Under the pieces are notes generated by a model. The model saw only the letters and a list, made by a program, of their open reading frames with translations, did not search any database and had not been told where the DNA came from. The position numbers and the translations under genes were made by a program. A stretch of DNA of 28,575 nucleotides from CAXTSE01 sp035554115 (GTDB taxonomy: Bacteria; Actinomycetota; Actinomycetes; Actinomycetales; Microbacteriaceae): the NCBI GenBank assembly GCA_035554115.1, contig DATMIW010000026.1, positions 1 through 28,575 on the forward strand. Reading direction: 5' to 3'. Below are positions 8,840 to 17,775 of the stretch, one piece after another; the first letter of the stretch is position 1; every line of letters starts with the position of its first letter.

Positions 8840-11800
8840 GTGGTTCGGTTGTCTGGACGCGGTCATTTTCGCGCGATTTTGGGTCCACTCGTCGTTGTCA
8901 CCGTGGTGGCTTTGCTGGCGCTGGCGCTGGATGCAGTGCCTGACGAGATCGCGGCGGCAGCCACTTCCGTGGGGCTAGGGATTCCAGCGACCCCAGTTAC
9001 TCCGACGAAAGTGTCGGCACCCGTCGGGGACTTTTCGGACCACAGCGTGCAGACCCTTCCCGTGCCGAAAGTAAAGAAGTCAGACAAACCGCGCGAATTC
9101 GACGCGGGTTCGGCGAAGGTGACCTCGCGGAATGAGTTTTCAGACACGTTGACTGACGCCAACGGTGTGAAGCAGACAACGTTGTCCAATTCGCCCGTCA
9201 ATGTGAAGGTGGGCAACTCGTGGGTCCCCTCGGAGACGTCCCTCTCGTCTGTCGCAGGGGGAAAGTACGGGGACAACACACATCCACTCCGTCCGCAGTT
9301 TGGCGCGAAGGCTGACGCCAACTCGCTGCTGCATGTCTCGAGGGACGGGGCCACATTGGATTTCCGCCTCAAGGGCGCCTCGTCAGTTGCGGTTCAGCAT
9401 CCGACCCTCCTCAACACCAACGCAGATCGAGTTGAATACCCAAAGGCGCTACCGGGGGTGGATCTGACCTATCAGGTGCAGACCAGTGGCGTGAAGGAAT
9501 CCATGCTGTTGGAGTCGGCACCTACCCGTGGGCCGACTTACACGTGGATTGTGTCGGAGACCGGTGATGTGTCCCCTGTTACCGACAAGCTGGGCAACTT
9601 AGATTTTGTAACAAGCGCAGGCGACATCGTCTTTACGATGCCCGCACCCGAGATGTGGGACTCTTCCCGCAAGGGTGGCGAAGACGGCGGCGACATCGAA
9701 GCCGTCGCCTGGAAGCAAAAAATGATCAGCTCCTCTGAGTGGGAGATCCAGATCACCCCGTCGTTCTCGTGGCTGTCCGATCCGTCTCGCGTGTATCCGG
9801 TCACGATCGACCCGACCGTCAACCCCAGCGGAGATGGTCCGATCCACTCCTACAAATCCGACGGCGGCACCAACAGCGGGCACGCACTTCTCGGGTTCAA
9901 CATGCAAACCAGTACGTGCTGCAACTGGCGCGCGATCGTGCACTACAACTACGAGCAGCTCTTCGGACAGCAGCTCACCGGCGCGTACCTGCGTTTGGCC
10001 TACTACTCCGGGCAGGGAGTCGGCCAGGGTGACTGTTTCAACGCCTCCATCTACTGGGCGAGCAACTTCTCGTACTACGGTGCTGGCCCGCTGATGGGGA
10101 CGATGCCGTACTGCTACTCCATCGGCACCACTCAGTCCGGCGATATCGGCAGTTACTTCAATCAATGGATAAACGCCCGCCAGTCCGGCTCATACCTGTT
10201 CCTCATCGGGGATGAGACCCAATGGTCGTATAGGGCGATGAACACCTCGGTGGTGTTCAACTACGTGGGCCAATCCGCCATCTCCGGCATCTCCGGACCC
10301 GTCAACGGTGCCCGCGCAGCGGTCCAACCTGTTCTGTCGGCGATCGCATCCGATCCCACCGGTGGCGGGCTGTCGTACGACTACCAGTTCTCGACCACCT
10401 CGAATTTCGCATCGATCGCGTACGAGTCTGGACGGGTCGGCGCCGGACCGTACCAGGTGCCGGTCGGTGCACTAGCGGCAAACACCACCTACTATTACCG
10501 CGCCTACGTCTCAGACTGGGAAGGGAGTACCTACAACACCTGGTCGAATTGGCAAGGGCCTACTACCGATGCATCCCGCTACTTCGTTACCAACACTCCG
10601 GCACCTGCTGTGGCGCAGTCGGGTGTCTACCCGGCGGATCAGACGGTCGTCTCGACAGCATCCCCGGTGTTCTCGACCCCGACCGTGACCGATGCGAACG
10701 CGGATCCTGTGCAGTATCAGTTCCGTATTGCCACCGGCGCCAACGGCAACTCCGGTGCGGTCACGACCTCCGGTTGGTTGCCCCTGGGCACCAAGAGCTG
10801 GACGCCGCCCGCGGGCACGCTCCAAGACGGTGTCGCCTACACCTTGCAGGTGCTGACATTCGACGGGTGGGACACCACCACTCCTCCGTGGGTGACGCAC
10901 TTCACCGAAAACCTCCGCATCGGTGACAACGGGCCGTCCCCGACCGACAGCGAGGGTCCCGTTACCGTAAACCTGGCCAACGGCAACGCGTCTCTGTCGT
11001 TCACCAGTCCGACCGTCTCCACGGTCGGCGGCCCCATCGGTTTGGGGTTCCAGTACAACTCCCTGGCATCACAGACGAAGTACCAGGGCCTCATGGGCTC
11101 GTACTACAACGCGCTCACCGCAGGGCAGACCTCCACCACGACCTTCGCTTACACGAACCCGCCGGTACTCACCCGTGTCGACCCAACGATCAACTTCGTC
11201 TCGACAACGGCGCAGCCAGGTCCTTCAGTTCCAGCCACATATTTCCTCGCGAAGTGGACCGGATTCGTCCGTGTCCCGACCACCGGGGGCCCGTACACAC
11301 TGGGGACATTCACTGACGATGGGTCCAAGCTGATCGTCAATGGCAGCACTCTGATCAACCAGTGGGTCACCGCCGCGGGCCAGCAGTGGGCTTCCTCGAG
11401 TACAGCCGCAGGCGGTCCAGTGCCGATCGAATTCGATTCCTATCAAGGCGATGGATCCTGGGCGGCACAGCTCATGGTGAAAGACGGATCCGGCAACACC
11501 TACCCGGTGCCGTCAGCATGGCTCACCAGCAGCTACCAATCCCTTCCGGCGGCATGGTCGTCGAGCGCACCGCTGACCGGCGACGCGTCTAACTACGTGT
11601 CGGCGACGGTCACCACCTCCTCCGTCACCCTCACTGACGCGTCCGGGACTGCACACGTATACGTGCAGGCATCGGCAGGCGGATACACCCCACCCGCCGG
11701 GGAGACCGGAGTCGTAGCTCTCGACGGTGCTGGCAACGTCACGCTCACCGACGATGACGGCACGGTCTATTCCTTCAACCAGGCCGGCAAGATCGCCAAT

Positions 11801-14800
11801 GTCACGGTCCCGGCGGATCTGCTCAAACGCGCCACTCCGCAACCGACATACGACCCGGCGACTGGGCGGACCATCAGCATGGCTGACCCGCTCAGTGCGA
11901 CCGGCAGCACTCCCGCGTATTCGCGGCAGGTGTCGTACGTCTACCAGGGCGACAGTGTCAGCGCCGTGAACGGCCTCACCTCGGCGGACTCGGCCGGCTT
12001 CGGCAGCACCGATGCGTGCCCGATTCCCACCGGAACTGCGTATGCAAACTACGCAGCCCCGCCCGCGGGGACGCTCTGCCGAATCGTCTACCCGGGCCAT
12101 GTCCCCGGTGCGGCGGACACGACCCAGTTGTTCTACTACGCGCAGTCCGCGGTGTGCCCGACTCTGCCTGCGAACATGTACGACACCACGTGTTTGCAGC
12201 TCGCCGCCATCCAGAACCCCGGCGGAGCCGTGTCGACCTTCACGTACGACAGCAACGGACGCCTGAACGGAGTTCGCAATCCGCTCGAAACTGACTGGAT
12301 CAACGTGGCAGGCTCTGGGCGTTCAGCCACGGCGGCGAACGAGACCACGATCGGCTACGACACGGCGGGCCGCGCGACCTCGGTCACCCTTCCCGCTCCG
12401 GATGGCGTGACCGCATCGACGTCACCGAAGAAGACGTACACCTACAACAACTACGCCGACGCGAACGGCGGCACGACATCACCCGTCCCAATCGGAACGG
12501 CGACCGGCACCACCTACGTTGATGTCGTCGGTGCCTACGCTGCGCCGTCCGGGCACTCCGAAGTAGTGACCTTCAATTCGTCGCTGCAACAGTTGACCAG
12601 CTCCGCGCCGTCGGGATTGGTTACGCAGAATCTATGGAACAACCACGACGACCTGCTCGCCACTCTCACCCCTCAGGGCGTGGAATCGACAAGTGTTTAC
12701 GACAGCCAAGACCGCGAAACCGCCAGTTATGGTCCCGCGCCCGCAAGCTGCTTCGCTGGCAACTCACTGACGGCTGCCGGCGCACAAAACCCCGGAACAG
12801 GATCCTGTGCCGCGCTAAGCACCCCCGTCGAACAGTCCACCAAAACGTACGACGGCGGTCTGCAAGGACTCGACGCACAGTGGTTCACCAATGCGACCCT
12901 CACCGGCCCACCCGCCGCCGAATCCGTCGGTATCGGCACGAGCGATGGCACGGTCAACTCCACCTGGACTCAGGCAGCAGTCCCGGTGGCCGGGATCAAC
13001 GGCTCCGGCACAGGCGTCTACTCCGCCCGGTTGACCGGCACGATCACCTTCCCGACCGCCGGCAACTACACGCTCTCCGTGACGGTCGATGACAGCGCCC
13101 AGGTGTATCTGAACGACGTCCAGATCATCAATGCCCCGTTGGGCACCACCGCTGCGGCTACCCCGTTTACTGCCACTGTCGGGCAGGTTGCGCGGATCCG
13201 CATCGACTATCAGAACACCGGCGGACCTGGTAGTGCCCGCCTGCTGTGGGTCACCCCGGCCGGAGGGTCGGCGGTGACGGTTCCCGGTGCGAACCTCTCG
13301 CCGAACTACTCCCTGGTCACGGGGACTACTGAAAGCGACGCCGCCCCGTCGAACGTCTCAGGTGTGGCCTCCTCCCAGGTCCCTTCGGCGTCGACAGCAA
13401 CGAGCTACGGATCGGCACCGTGGCTCGGGCAGGCGACGTCCACAAGCGTCGACCCGTCGGGCGTGAACCTCACGAGCACGGCGAGCTACGAGGGTGTTGG
13501 CGCGGGCCTGTATGGGCGCCAGCTCACCTCGACGAAACCGGCGGCGTCAGCCACCACCTCGACGAACAGCTACTACGGGGCCTCTCAGAGCTACGGCGCC
13601 TACTGGAGTGCCGGTTCTGCGATCTGCGGTCTGGCGACCTCAACGCCGCAGTCGGGAATGCTGGCAAAGACTGTCGCGCCAACGGACTCGTCCGGCACGG
13701 CGATCGAGACAGACTACATCTACGACCTCCTTGGTCGCACCGTCGCCACGAAAACCACCGGTGACGCCGACTGGAGCTGCACCAGCTACGACCCCCGCGG
13801 CCGGGTGACTACCGTCATCCATGCCGCCACCTCATCCGGTGTGGGCGGCCCATCAGGCCAACCCTCGCGGACGGTGACATATAACTACGCCGTCGGCGGC
13901 GACCCGCTCGCCACCTCGGTCGGCGATGACACCACCATCACCGGGTCTCCGAACGGCGACACCATCACCACGGTGTCCGATCTGGACGGCGACACGACCA
14001 CCTACACGGATGTGTGGGGCACCGTCACAACCAGCAGCTACAACCAAGCGGGGCAACTTCTCACCACGAGCTCGACCCCGCCCGGCGGAGTTGCGAGCAC
14101 CCTCGGGTATGCGTACGACGTTGACGGCAACCTCACTGTCGAGAAGCTAAACGGTTCGACGATCGCGGCCGCGACGTACAACAGCGTCGACCTGCTCAGT
14201 TCGATCTCCTACCCGAACAGTGGTGGTGGGGTGGGCAACGGCACGAGCCTCAGTTCAATCACCCGTGACGCCGCTACCCGGCTGACCGGGCTGACCTGGA
14301 CTTTCACCGGGTCGAATACGGTCTCCGATCAGAACGTGCTCTCCGAGTCCGGGCGGGTGCTGCAGGACTCGCTCGTGGACAACGGTGGTGCCGCGCAAAC
14401 CTCGACCTACAACTACGACACGGTCGGCCGGTTGGCCTCCGCCGCGATCCCGAACCATGTGTTGAGTTACGGGTTCGGCACCGCCATCTGCGGTGCGGAT
14501 ACCAGTGCGGGGAAGGATGGGAACCGCACCAGCTACAGTGACGCCCACACCGTTGCCGGGGTGACATCGACTACCTCAATGTCGTACTGCTACGACAACG
14601 CTGACCGTCTCACCGGTACGGCCGTTACAGGTGCACCTTCCGGTGCCGCCCCGGTGTTGGCGAGCAATCTCAGCACGACAACTCCGGGTGCGACCCTTGC
14701 CTATGACGCGGCGGGGGAAACCACGATTCTGGCGAACGAGGCGCTGAGCTATGACTCGACGGGTCGGCATATCGGAACCACCACAACCGGCACCGCCCCT

Positions 14801-15790
14801 GTCACGGTGACCTATGTGCGGGATGTCACCGACCGGATCGTGTCCCAGACGACAGACACCACCACTGTCCGTTACGGATACACCGGGGGTGGTGACGGTG
14901 CGGATTATACCCTCACAACCAGCAACACGGTGAGCGAGCACACCCTGGGTCTTCCCGGCGGAGTGACGGTGTCGATCCGCGGCGCCGACACAGGCACGGC
15001 GCAGGTGTGGTCGTATCCGAACCTGCACGGAGACAGCATCGTCACCACCGATGCGACCGGAACCCGTACTGGCGTGTTGGCGTCGTATGACCCGTTCGGT
15101 GACCCGGTCGACCCGGTTACGGGGAACATCGGCACCGTCCCGGCCGACACCGCCACCCCGGGGAACACCACTGTCGCGGGGACAAGTTACGGGTGGGAAG
15201 GCAGCCACCAAAAAGTCACCGAGAACGCTGGCGATATCTCCACCATCGAAATGGGAGCCAGGCAATACGTCCCCCTCCTCGGGAGGTTCCTGTCTGTTGA
15301 CCCGGTCGCCGGCGGCAACGACAACGCCTACAACTACCCCAACGACCCCATCAACGCGAACGACCTCACCGGTCATTCGATGAGGAAGAGAAGCATATCC
15401 ACCAAGAAATTGGTGGTCAGGAAGAGCATGTCACGCGCGTCACGTACCAAGTCCTTGCGCGCAAAAGCCGTGGCAAAATCAAAAGCACGTCAGCCCAGCG
15501 CCGCGTCTGAAAGATTATGGGGACTCACCGAAATAGCTATCGGGATGGGTCTGATTCACGGCGCTACACAAGTTGCCGCCATCGGTGCCGTTGAAGACCT
15601 GGCAGGGATATTCTTCGCACCTGAGAGCCTGGGTTTCACACTTATTATTACCATCGTCGGCATATTCGAAGCGTTCATGGCTATCGGGTTAGTTGCACTG
15701 GGTGCCATCTTCATAATGGATGGGATTGCGAGAGTTATTTCCGCGAAAGGATTCTTCCCAATTCTCGATCTACCACGGCGACTGAAATAG
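8840..15790 (+). CDS. Secreted WapA-like YD/RHS-repeat polymorphic toxin with two PA14-like domains
   Basis: A 2316-residue protein, close to B. subtilis WapA in size. Residues ~13-31 are a Sec signal or membrane segment. Residues ~300-470 are a secreted beta domain of DNRLRE-like flavour, and ~480-700 two fibronectin-like segments. A PA14-like domain at ~750-897 ends near SWAAQLMVKDGSG, and a second at ~1340-1495 contains GNYTLSVTVDDSAQVYLND. YD repeats surround the second (YDSNGRLNGV, YDLLGRTVAT, YDPRGRVTTV, YDTVGRLASA, YDNADRLTGT). The RHS core end is GRFLSVDPVAGG to NDLTG (residue 2178). Residues 2179-2316 are a different, basic then hydrophobic tip. The start GTG 8840 has only a weak GGGATTGGG upstream and is uncertain. 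The encapsulating-shell and contact-toxin roles are inferred from the family. Confidence 0.9.
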   Translation: MVRLSGRGHFRAILGPLVVVTVVALLALALDAVPDEIAAAATSVGLGIPATPVTPTKVSAPVGDFSDHSVQTLPVPKVKKSDKPREFDAGSAKVTSRNEFSDTLTDANGVKQTTLSNSPVNVKVGNSWVPSETSLSSVAGGKYGDNTHPLRPQFGAKADANSLLHVSRDGATLDFRLKGASSVAVQHPTLLNTNADRVEYPKALPGVDLTYQVQTSGVKESMLLESAPTRGPTYTWIVSETGDVSPVTDKLGNLDFVTSAGDIVFTMPAPEMWDSSRKGGEDGGDIEAVAWKQKMISSSEWEIQITPSFSWLSDPSRVYPVTIDPTVNPSGDGPIHSYKSDGGTNSGHALLGFNMQTSTCCNWRAIVHYNYEQLFGQQLTGAYLRLAYYSGQGVGQGDCFNASIYWASNFSYYGAGPLMGTMPYCYSIGTTQSGDIGSYFNQWINARQSGSYLFLIGDETQWSYRAMNTSVVFNYVGQSAISGISGPVNGARAAVQPVLSAIASDPTGGGLSYDYQFSTTSNFASIAYESGRVGAGPYQVPVGALAANTTYYYRAYVSDWEGSTYNTWSNWQGPTTDASRYFVTNTPAPAVAQSGVYPADQTVVSTASPVFSTPTVTDANADPVQYQFRIATGANGNSGAVTTSGWLPLGTKSWTPPAGTLQDGVAYTLQVLTFDGWDTTTPPWVTHFTENLRIGDNGPSPTDSEGPVTVNLANGNASLSFTSPTVSTVGGPIGLGFQYNSLASQTKYQGLMGSYYNALTAGQTSTTTFAYTNPPVLTRVDPTINFVSTTAQPGPSVPATYFLAKWTGFVRVPTTGGPYTLGTFTDDGSKLIVNGSTLINQWVTAAGQQWASSSTAAGGPVPIEFDSYQGDGSWAAQLMVKDGSGNTYPVPSAWLTSSYQSLPAAWSSSAPLTGDASNYVSATVTTSSVTLTDASGTAHVYVQASAGGYTPPAGETGVVALDGAGNVTLTDDDGTVYSFNQAGKIANVTVPADLLKRATPQPTYDPATGRTISMADPLSATGSTPAYSRQVSYVYQGDSVSAVNGLTSADSAGFGSTDACPIPTGTAYANYAAPPAGTLCRIVYPGHVPGAADTTQLFYYAQSAVCPTLPANMYDTTCLQLAAIQNPGGAVSTFTYDSNGRLNGVRNPLETDWINVAGSGRSATAANETTIGYDTAGRATSVTLPAPDGVTASTSPKKTYTYNNYADANGGTTSPVPIGTATGTTYVDVVGAYAAPSGHSEVVTFNSSLQQLTSSAPSGLVTQNLWNNHDDLLATLTPQGVESTSVYDSQDRETASYGPAPASCFAGNSLTAAGAQNPGTGSCAALSTPVEQSTKTYDGGLQGLDAQWFTNATLTGPPAAESVGIGTSDGTVNSTWTQAAVPVAGINGSGTGVYSARLTGTITFPTAGNYTLSVTVDDSAQVYLNDVQIINAPLGTTAAATPFTATVGQVARIRIDYQNTGGPGSARLLWVTPAGGSAVTVPGANLSPNYSLVTGTTESDAAPSNVSGVASSQVPSASTATSYGSAPWLGQATSTSVDPSGVNLTSTASYEGVGAGLYGRQLTSTKPAASATTSTNSYYGASQSYGAYWSAGSAICGLATSTPQSGMLAKTVAPTDSSGTAIETDYIYDLLGRTVATKTTGDADWSCTSYDPRGRVTTVIHAATSSGVGGPSGQPSRTVTYNYAVGGDPLATSVGDDTTITGSPNGDTITTVSDLDGDTTTYTDVWGTVTTSSYNQAGQLLTTSSTPPGGVASTLGYAYDVDGNLTVEKLNGSTIAAATYNSVDLLSSISYPNSGGGVGNGTSLSSITRDAATRLTGLTWTFTGSNTVSDQNVLSESGRVLQDSLVDNGGAAQTSTYNYDTVGRLASAAIPNHVLSYGFGTAICGADTSAGKDGNRTSYSDAHTVAGVTSTTSMSYCYDNADRLTGTAVTGAPSGAAPVLASNLSTTTPGATLAYDAAGETTILANEALSYDSTGRHIGTTTTGTAPVTVTYVRDVTDRIVSQTTDTTTVRYGYTGGGDGADYTLTTSNTVSEHTLGLPGGVTVSIRGADTGTAQVWSYPNLHGDSIVTTDATGTRTGVLASYDPFGDPVDPVTGNIGTVPADTATPGNTTVAGTSYGWEGSHQKVTENAGDISTIEMGARQYVPLLGRFLSVDPVAGGNDNAYNYPNDPINANDLTGHSMRKRSISTKKLVVRKSMSRASRTKSLRAKAVAKSKARQPSAASERLWGLTEIAIGMGLIHGATQVAAIGAVEDLAGIFFAPESLGFTLIITIVGIFEAFMAIGLVALGAIFIMDGIARVISAKGFFPILDLPRRLK
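15374..15790 (+). other. C-terminal tip (candidate toxin domain) of the RHS protein
   Basis: This is the 138-residue variable tip after the RHS core end. The first 40 residues carry 15 lysines or arginines and no acid. The rest holds glycine/alanine-rich hydrophobic stretches (around LGFTLIITIVGIFEAFMAIG and LVALGAIFIMDGIARVI). No nuclease, deaminase, ADP-ribosyltransferase or protease motif is visible. By eye the base composition falls here: 15601-15660 is 30/60 G+C, against 38/60 at 15001-15060 in the core. Membrane insertion or pore formation would fit, but that is inference. Confidence 0.6.
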
Positions 15791-15801
15791 GAGCAACTAC
15801 C

Positions 15802-16089
15802 TTGCCAAAAGAAGTCTCTCCTACTTTGTCAGGCGACTCGGAAATTCGAACTTTGGCGATCAAATACTTGTTGTTTCGGATCGTTGCACTACTTTTCTTG
15901 ACGGTGTTCCCGGTGGCCGTGATCGTCGCCATCGTGGCTCACGTCTCTATCGCTGGACGAATCGCCTGGGCGTGTATCGCCCTGGTGTCGTTTGTCGCAT
16001 TTCAGGTCGCCCATTTCATGCGACGGGCAACCTATCGAAAACTAGCGACCGCCCGTGATCTCAGGTCGACCTCCGCAAGTGAACATTGA
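15802..16089 (+). CDS. Two-helix membrane protein, candidate immunity protein of the RHS toxin
   Basis: A 95-residue protein with two hydrophobic helices (about 23-46 and 50-72) and a basic tail. Start TTG 15802 follows TAGGAG (15788-15793), which overlaps the toxin stop codon, and the genes are 11 bases apart. A small gene directly after an RHS tip is usually the cognate immunity gene, and a membrane-resident immunity protein fits a membrane-acting tip. No family is recognised. Both facts are positional; there is no direct evidence of function. An unrelated transporter-like small protein is the alternative. Confidence 0.75.
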   Translation: MPKEVSPTLSGDSEIRTLAIKYLLFRIVALLFLTVFPVAVIVAIVAHVSIAGRIAWACIALVSFVAFQVAHFMRRATYRKLATARDLRSTSASEH

Positions 16090-16364
16090 TATAGGGCGTC
16101 GAGTCGGCCTATGCATGGACCTCGAGGCTGTTGTTGAGTTCTCGATCGGATAGGAATTCTCCTGGGGAGTGGTGGCTTCGTTGATTATCACGACCTTCCT
16201 CGACGGCGTCGTCGTCGCCTCTTTCGTCGCAAACCAAAAGGGCGTGGTGAACGTTTGGGTGACAGATTGGGGCGTGAGGGTGTGGTGAACGAATCGATGA
16301 CACCTGCAGCCAAGGTGACTGACGGGTGATGTCCCGAGGTCATCCCGTGCGGAAGCGAAGCCGA
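16090..16364. other. Non-coding spacer with a diverged direct repeat and a small hairpin
   Basis: No convincing gene is present on either strand. Two 23-base copies around GTGGTGAACG (16242-16264 and 16280-16302) agree at 18 positions, 38 bases apart. An imperfect inverted repeat (acgggtgatg / catcccgt) lies at 16322-16347. The segment could be the worn end of a mobile element, but no transposase sequence remains. Confidence 0.35.
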
Positions 16365-16700
16365 GTGAACAAAGTGAGTAACGATCCAAGATCCAGCGTC
16401 CCGGCACCCGCTTCTCGGACTAAGTTTCGACGACTAGAGATAGTCACGGTGATTGCGACCGCGCTGCAACTTCTGGCCATGGGCGGCACTTGGGTGACCA
16501 TTAATGACACTTCCTACTTGCCGCTCGCTTTTCTCTACCTAGCAGGAATTTTGTTCATCTGGGCGGTCGGCCAGATAATTCTTCTCCTATTCAGTGACTC
16601 AGTGCGGAAGATGTTGATCTCATCGATATGCGGATCGTTGTTAATTTTGGAGGTGCTTTTTCATGTCGGTCTGGCGGTGGTGAACACCACATCGACGTGA
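16365..16700 (+). CDS. Small membrane protein, possible orphan immunity protein
   Basis: About 111 residues from GTG 16365 (ggaag at 16351-16355). In-frame starts at ATG 16326 and GTG 16374 are alternatives and cannot be excluded. Three hydrophobic helices are visible: around IVTVIATALQLLAMGG, LAFLYLAGILFIWAVGQIIL and ISSICGSLLILEVLFHVGLA. The N terminus is basic and serine/proline-rich. No known domain is recognised. It lies second in the run of small membrane-protein genes after the RHS toxin. Codon use is less G+C-biased than in the flanking housekeeping genes, suggesting transfer. Confidence 0.65.
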   Translation: MNKVSNDPRSSVPAPASRTKFRRLEIVTVIATALQLLAMGGTWVTINDTSYLPLAFLYLAGILFIWAVGQIILLLFSDSVRKMLISSICGSLLILEVLFHVGLAVVNTTST

Positions 16701-16767
16701 GCTGTGCGAGCCGCTCCGTGGTTTGTGGGGGGTCGAGAACTTGAGAACTCGAGGAAAAGGTCCCCGA

Positions 16768-17181
16768 ATGGCGAACAGGCTAATTGCTTCAGTGACGAGT
16801 GCCGCGTCAGCAGTCGCGGCTCTGTCGTTCCCGTTCGCGCTGTTGTACCCGGTTATGGACATACTCGATTCTGGGAATCAAATTGGGTGGGGTACGAAAC
16901 TCTTCGTCTTAGCTTCCGTCCCCCTCTACGTGGCGACAGCCGCAGTCTCGCTAAGCCTTGCCGTAGCCGTCGACAGAAGGCCACGACGCCGAGCCAATGC
17001 GCTGATATTGCTCGGATCGGTTCTAGCCGTCGCACTTGTGGGCGGCTTTATCCTCGACGCGACGGAGAACCGACTGAACCTCTCCGAGACGCTTCCGTAT
17101 CGAATCGTGTTGCTTGTCGTGTGCTGCCTCTCGCTGACGACCGCACTCCTGGCCCACCTGCGAAACGGGAGCGATCAATGA
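16768..17181 (+). CDS. Four-helix small membrane protein, possible orphan immunity protein
   Basis: A 137-residue protein with about four hydrophobic helices and a cytoplasmic basic loop (DRRPRRRAN). ATG 16768 follows GAGGAAAAGG, a good ribosome binding site; the frame is open to 16723 but without one. It overlaps the next gene by four bases (ATGA), so the two are co-translated. No family is recognised. Its position in the post-RHS array suggests an accumulated immunity or toxin-associated protein. That is inference from location only. Confidence 0.7.
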   Translation: MANRLIASVTSAASAVAALSFPFALLYPVMDILDSGNQIGWGTKLFVLASVPLYVATAAVSLSLAVAVDRRPRRRANALILLGSVLAVALVGGFILDATENRLNLSETLPYRIVLLVVCCLSLTTALLAHLRNGSDQ

Positions 17182-17417
17182 CGATTACTTGGGCGACAGC
17201 TGGGATGCTGGCCATCGGTGTAGTTCTGATCTTGATCGGTGTGGCTTTTCTTCGTAACCCAGAGGCAATACGACGGTTTGCCATTCGAGCACTTCACTTG
17301 ATGTATGGGAAACGCCTCCCCGGCATGATCTGGAAGCCGGTCGCGGGTGGGGTTGCGTTCCTCGCGTGTGGAATTGTGGCGATACTGTTGGCGCTGTTCG
17401 GCCGCCTAGGCACCTGA
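17178..17417 (+). CDS. Two-helix small membrane protein coupled to the upstream gene
   Basis: A 79-residue protein with hydrophobic helices at about 7-24 and 53-75, separated by a basic amphipathic loop (RNPEAIRRFAIRALH). The ATG at 17178 lies in the ATGA overlap with the preceding stop, which sets the start. The frame is open far upstream, but that part is the shadow of the preceding gene. The pair 16768-17417 behaves as one unit and might be a two-subunit immunity complex or a membrane toxin with its partner. Function is unknown. Confidence 0.7.
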   Translation: MTITWATAGMLAIGVVLILIGVAFLRNPEAIRRFAIRALHLMYGKRLPGMIWKPVAGGVAFLACGIVAILLALFGRLGT

Positions 17418-17502
17418 TGACAAGCCGCCCCTCCCCCGCTTCGAGGGTGTGCTTGGCCCAACATTCAACCGGATTAGCCTTGAACTTGGAGGTCAAGAAC
17501 CG

Positions 17503-17699
17503 ATGCTTTCGAGAAAACTGCGAAATCTTGATCTTGCGACCATCCTGGTTGGGTTTGTAACTTTTGCGTCTGGGCTGTTCGCATTTTTTCAGGCTCTCCC
17601 TATAGCGGCATAGCCTTCCTCGTGATGATGGTTCTTTGCCTAATTAGTTCAAGTTCTTCAACGATCTTGAGACGACTGCGAAAGCGCGAAATGCGGTAA
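17503..17699 (+). pseudogene. Small membrane-protein gene broken by a one-base frameshift
   Basis: ATG 17503, with ggaggt (17488-17493) nine bases before it, opens a frame that ends early at TAG 17611-17613 after 36 residues (ending FASGLFAFFQALPIAA). In the -1 frame the sequence continues as GSPYSGIAFLVMMVLCL and ends in a basic tail RRLRKREMR at TAA 17697-17699. One extra T in the T6 run at 17584-17589 would join both parts into a 65-residue, two-helix protein like its neighbours. It may be a decayed gene, a phase-variable gene or a base-calling error. A short 36-residue product may still be made. Confidence 0.65.
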
Positions 17700-17775
17700 A
17701 GGAAACTCCTGAGTCTTAGCGTCCGGGAAACCGGGGGAAGAACACAGCAGTCCCAGCCGGTCTATTCGGGGAAAG

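Noticed and set aside
14576..15376. Minus-strand open frame opposite the RHS core (266 codons).
   Set aside because: Antisense shadow of the YD-repeat region; repetitive valine/glycine/arginine sequence without a domain.
16042..16407. Minus-strand open frame in the spacer after the first immunity candidate.
   Set aside because: It overlaps genes at both ends, has no ribosome binding site, is rich in serine, threonine and arginine, and shows no domain.
17584..17590. Programmed -1 frameshifting at the T6-C run.
   Set aside because: In the reading frame the codons are gca ttt ttt cag, so the classic X XXY YYZ register is not met and no downstream pseudoknot is evident. A base deletion is simpler.
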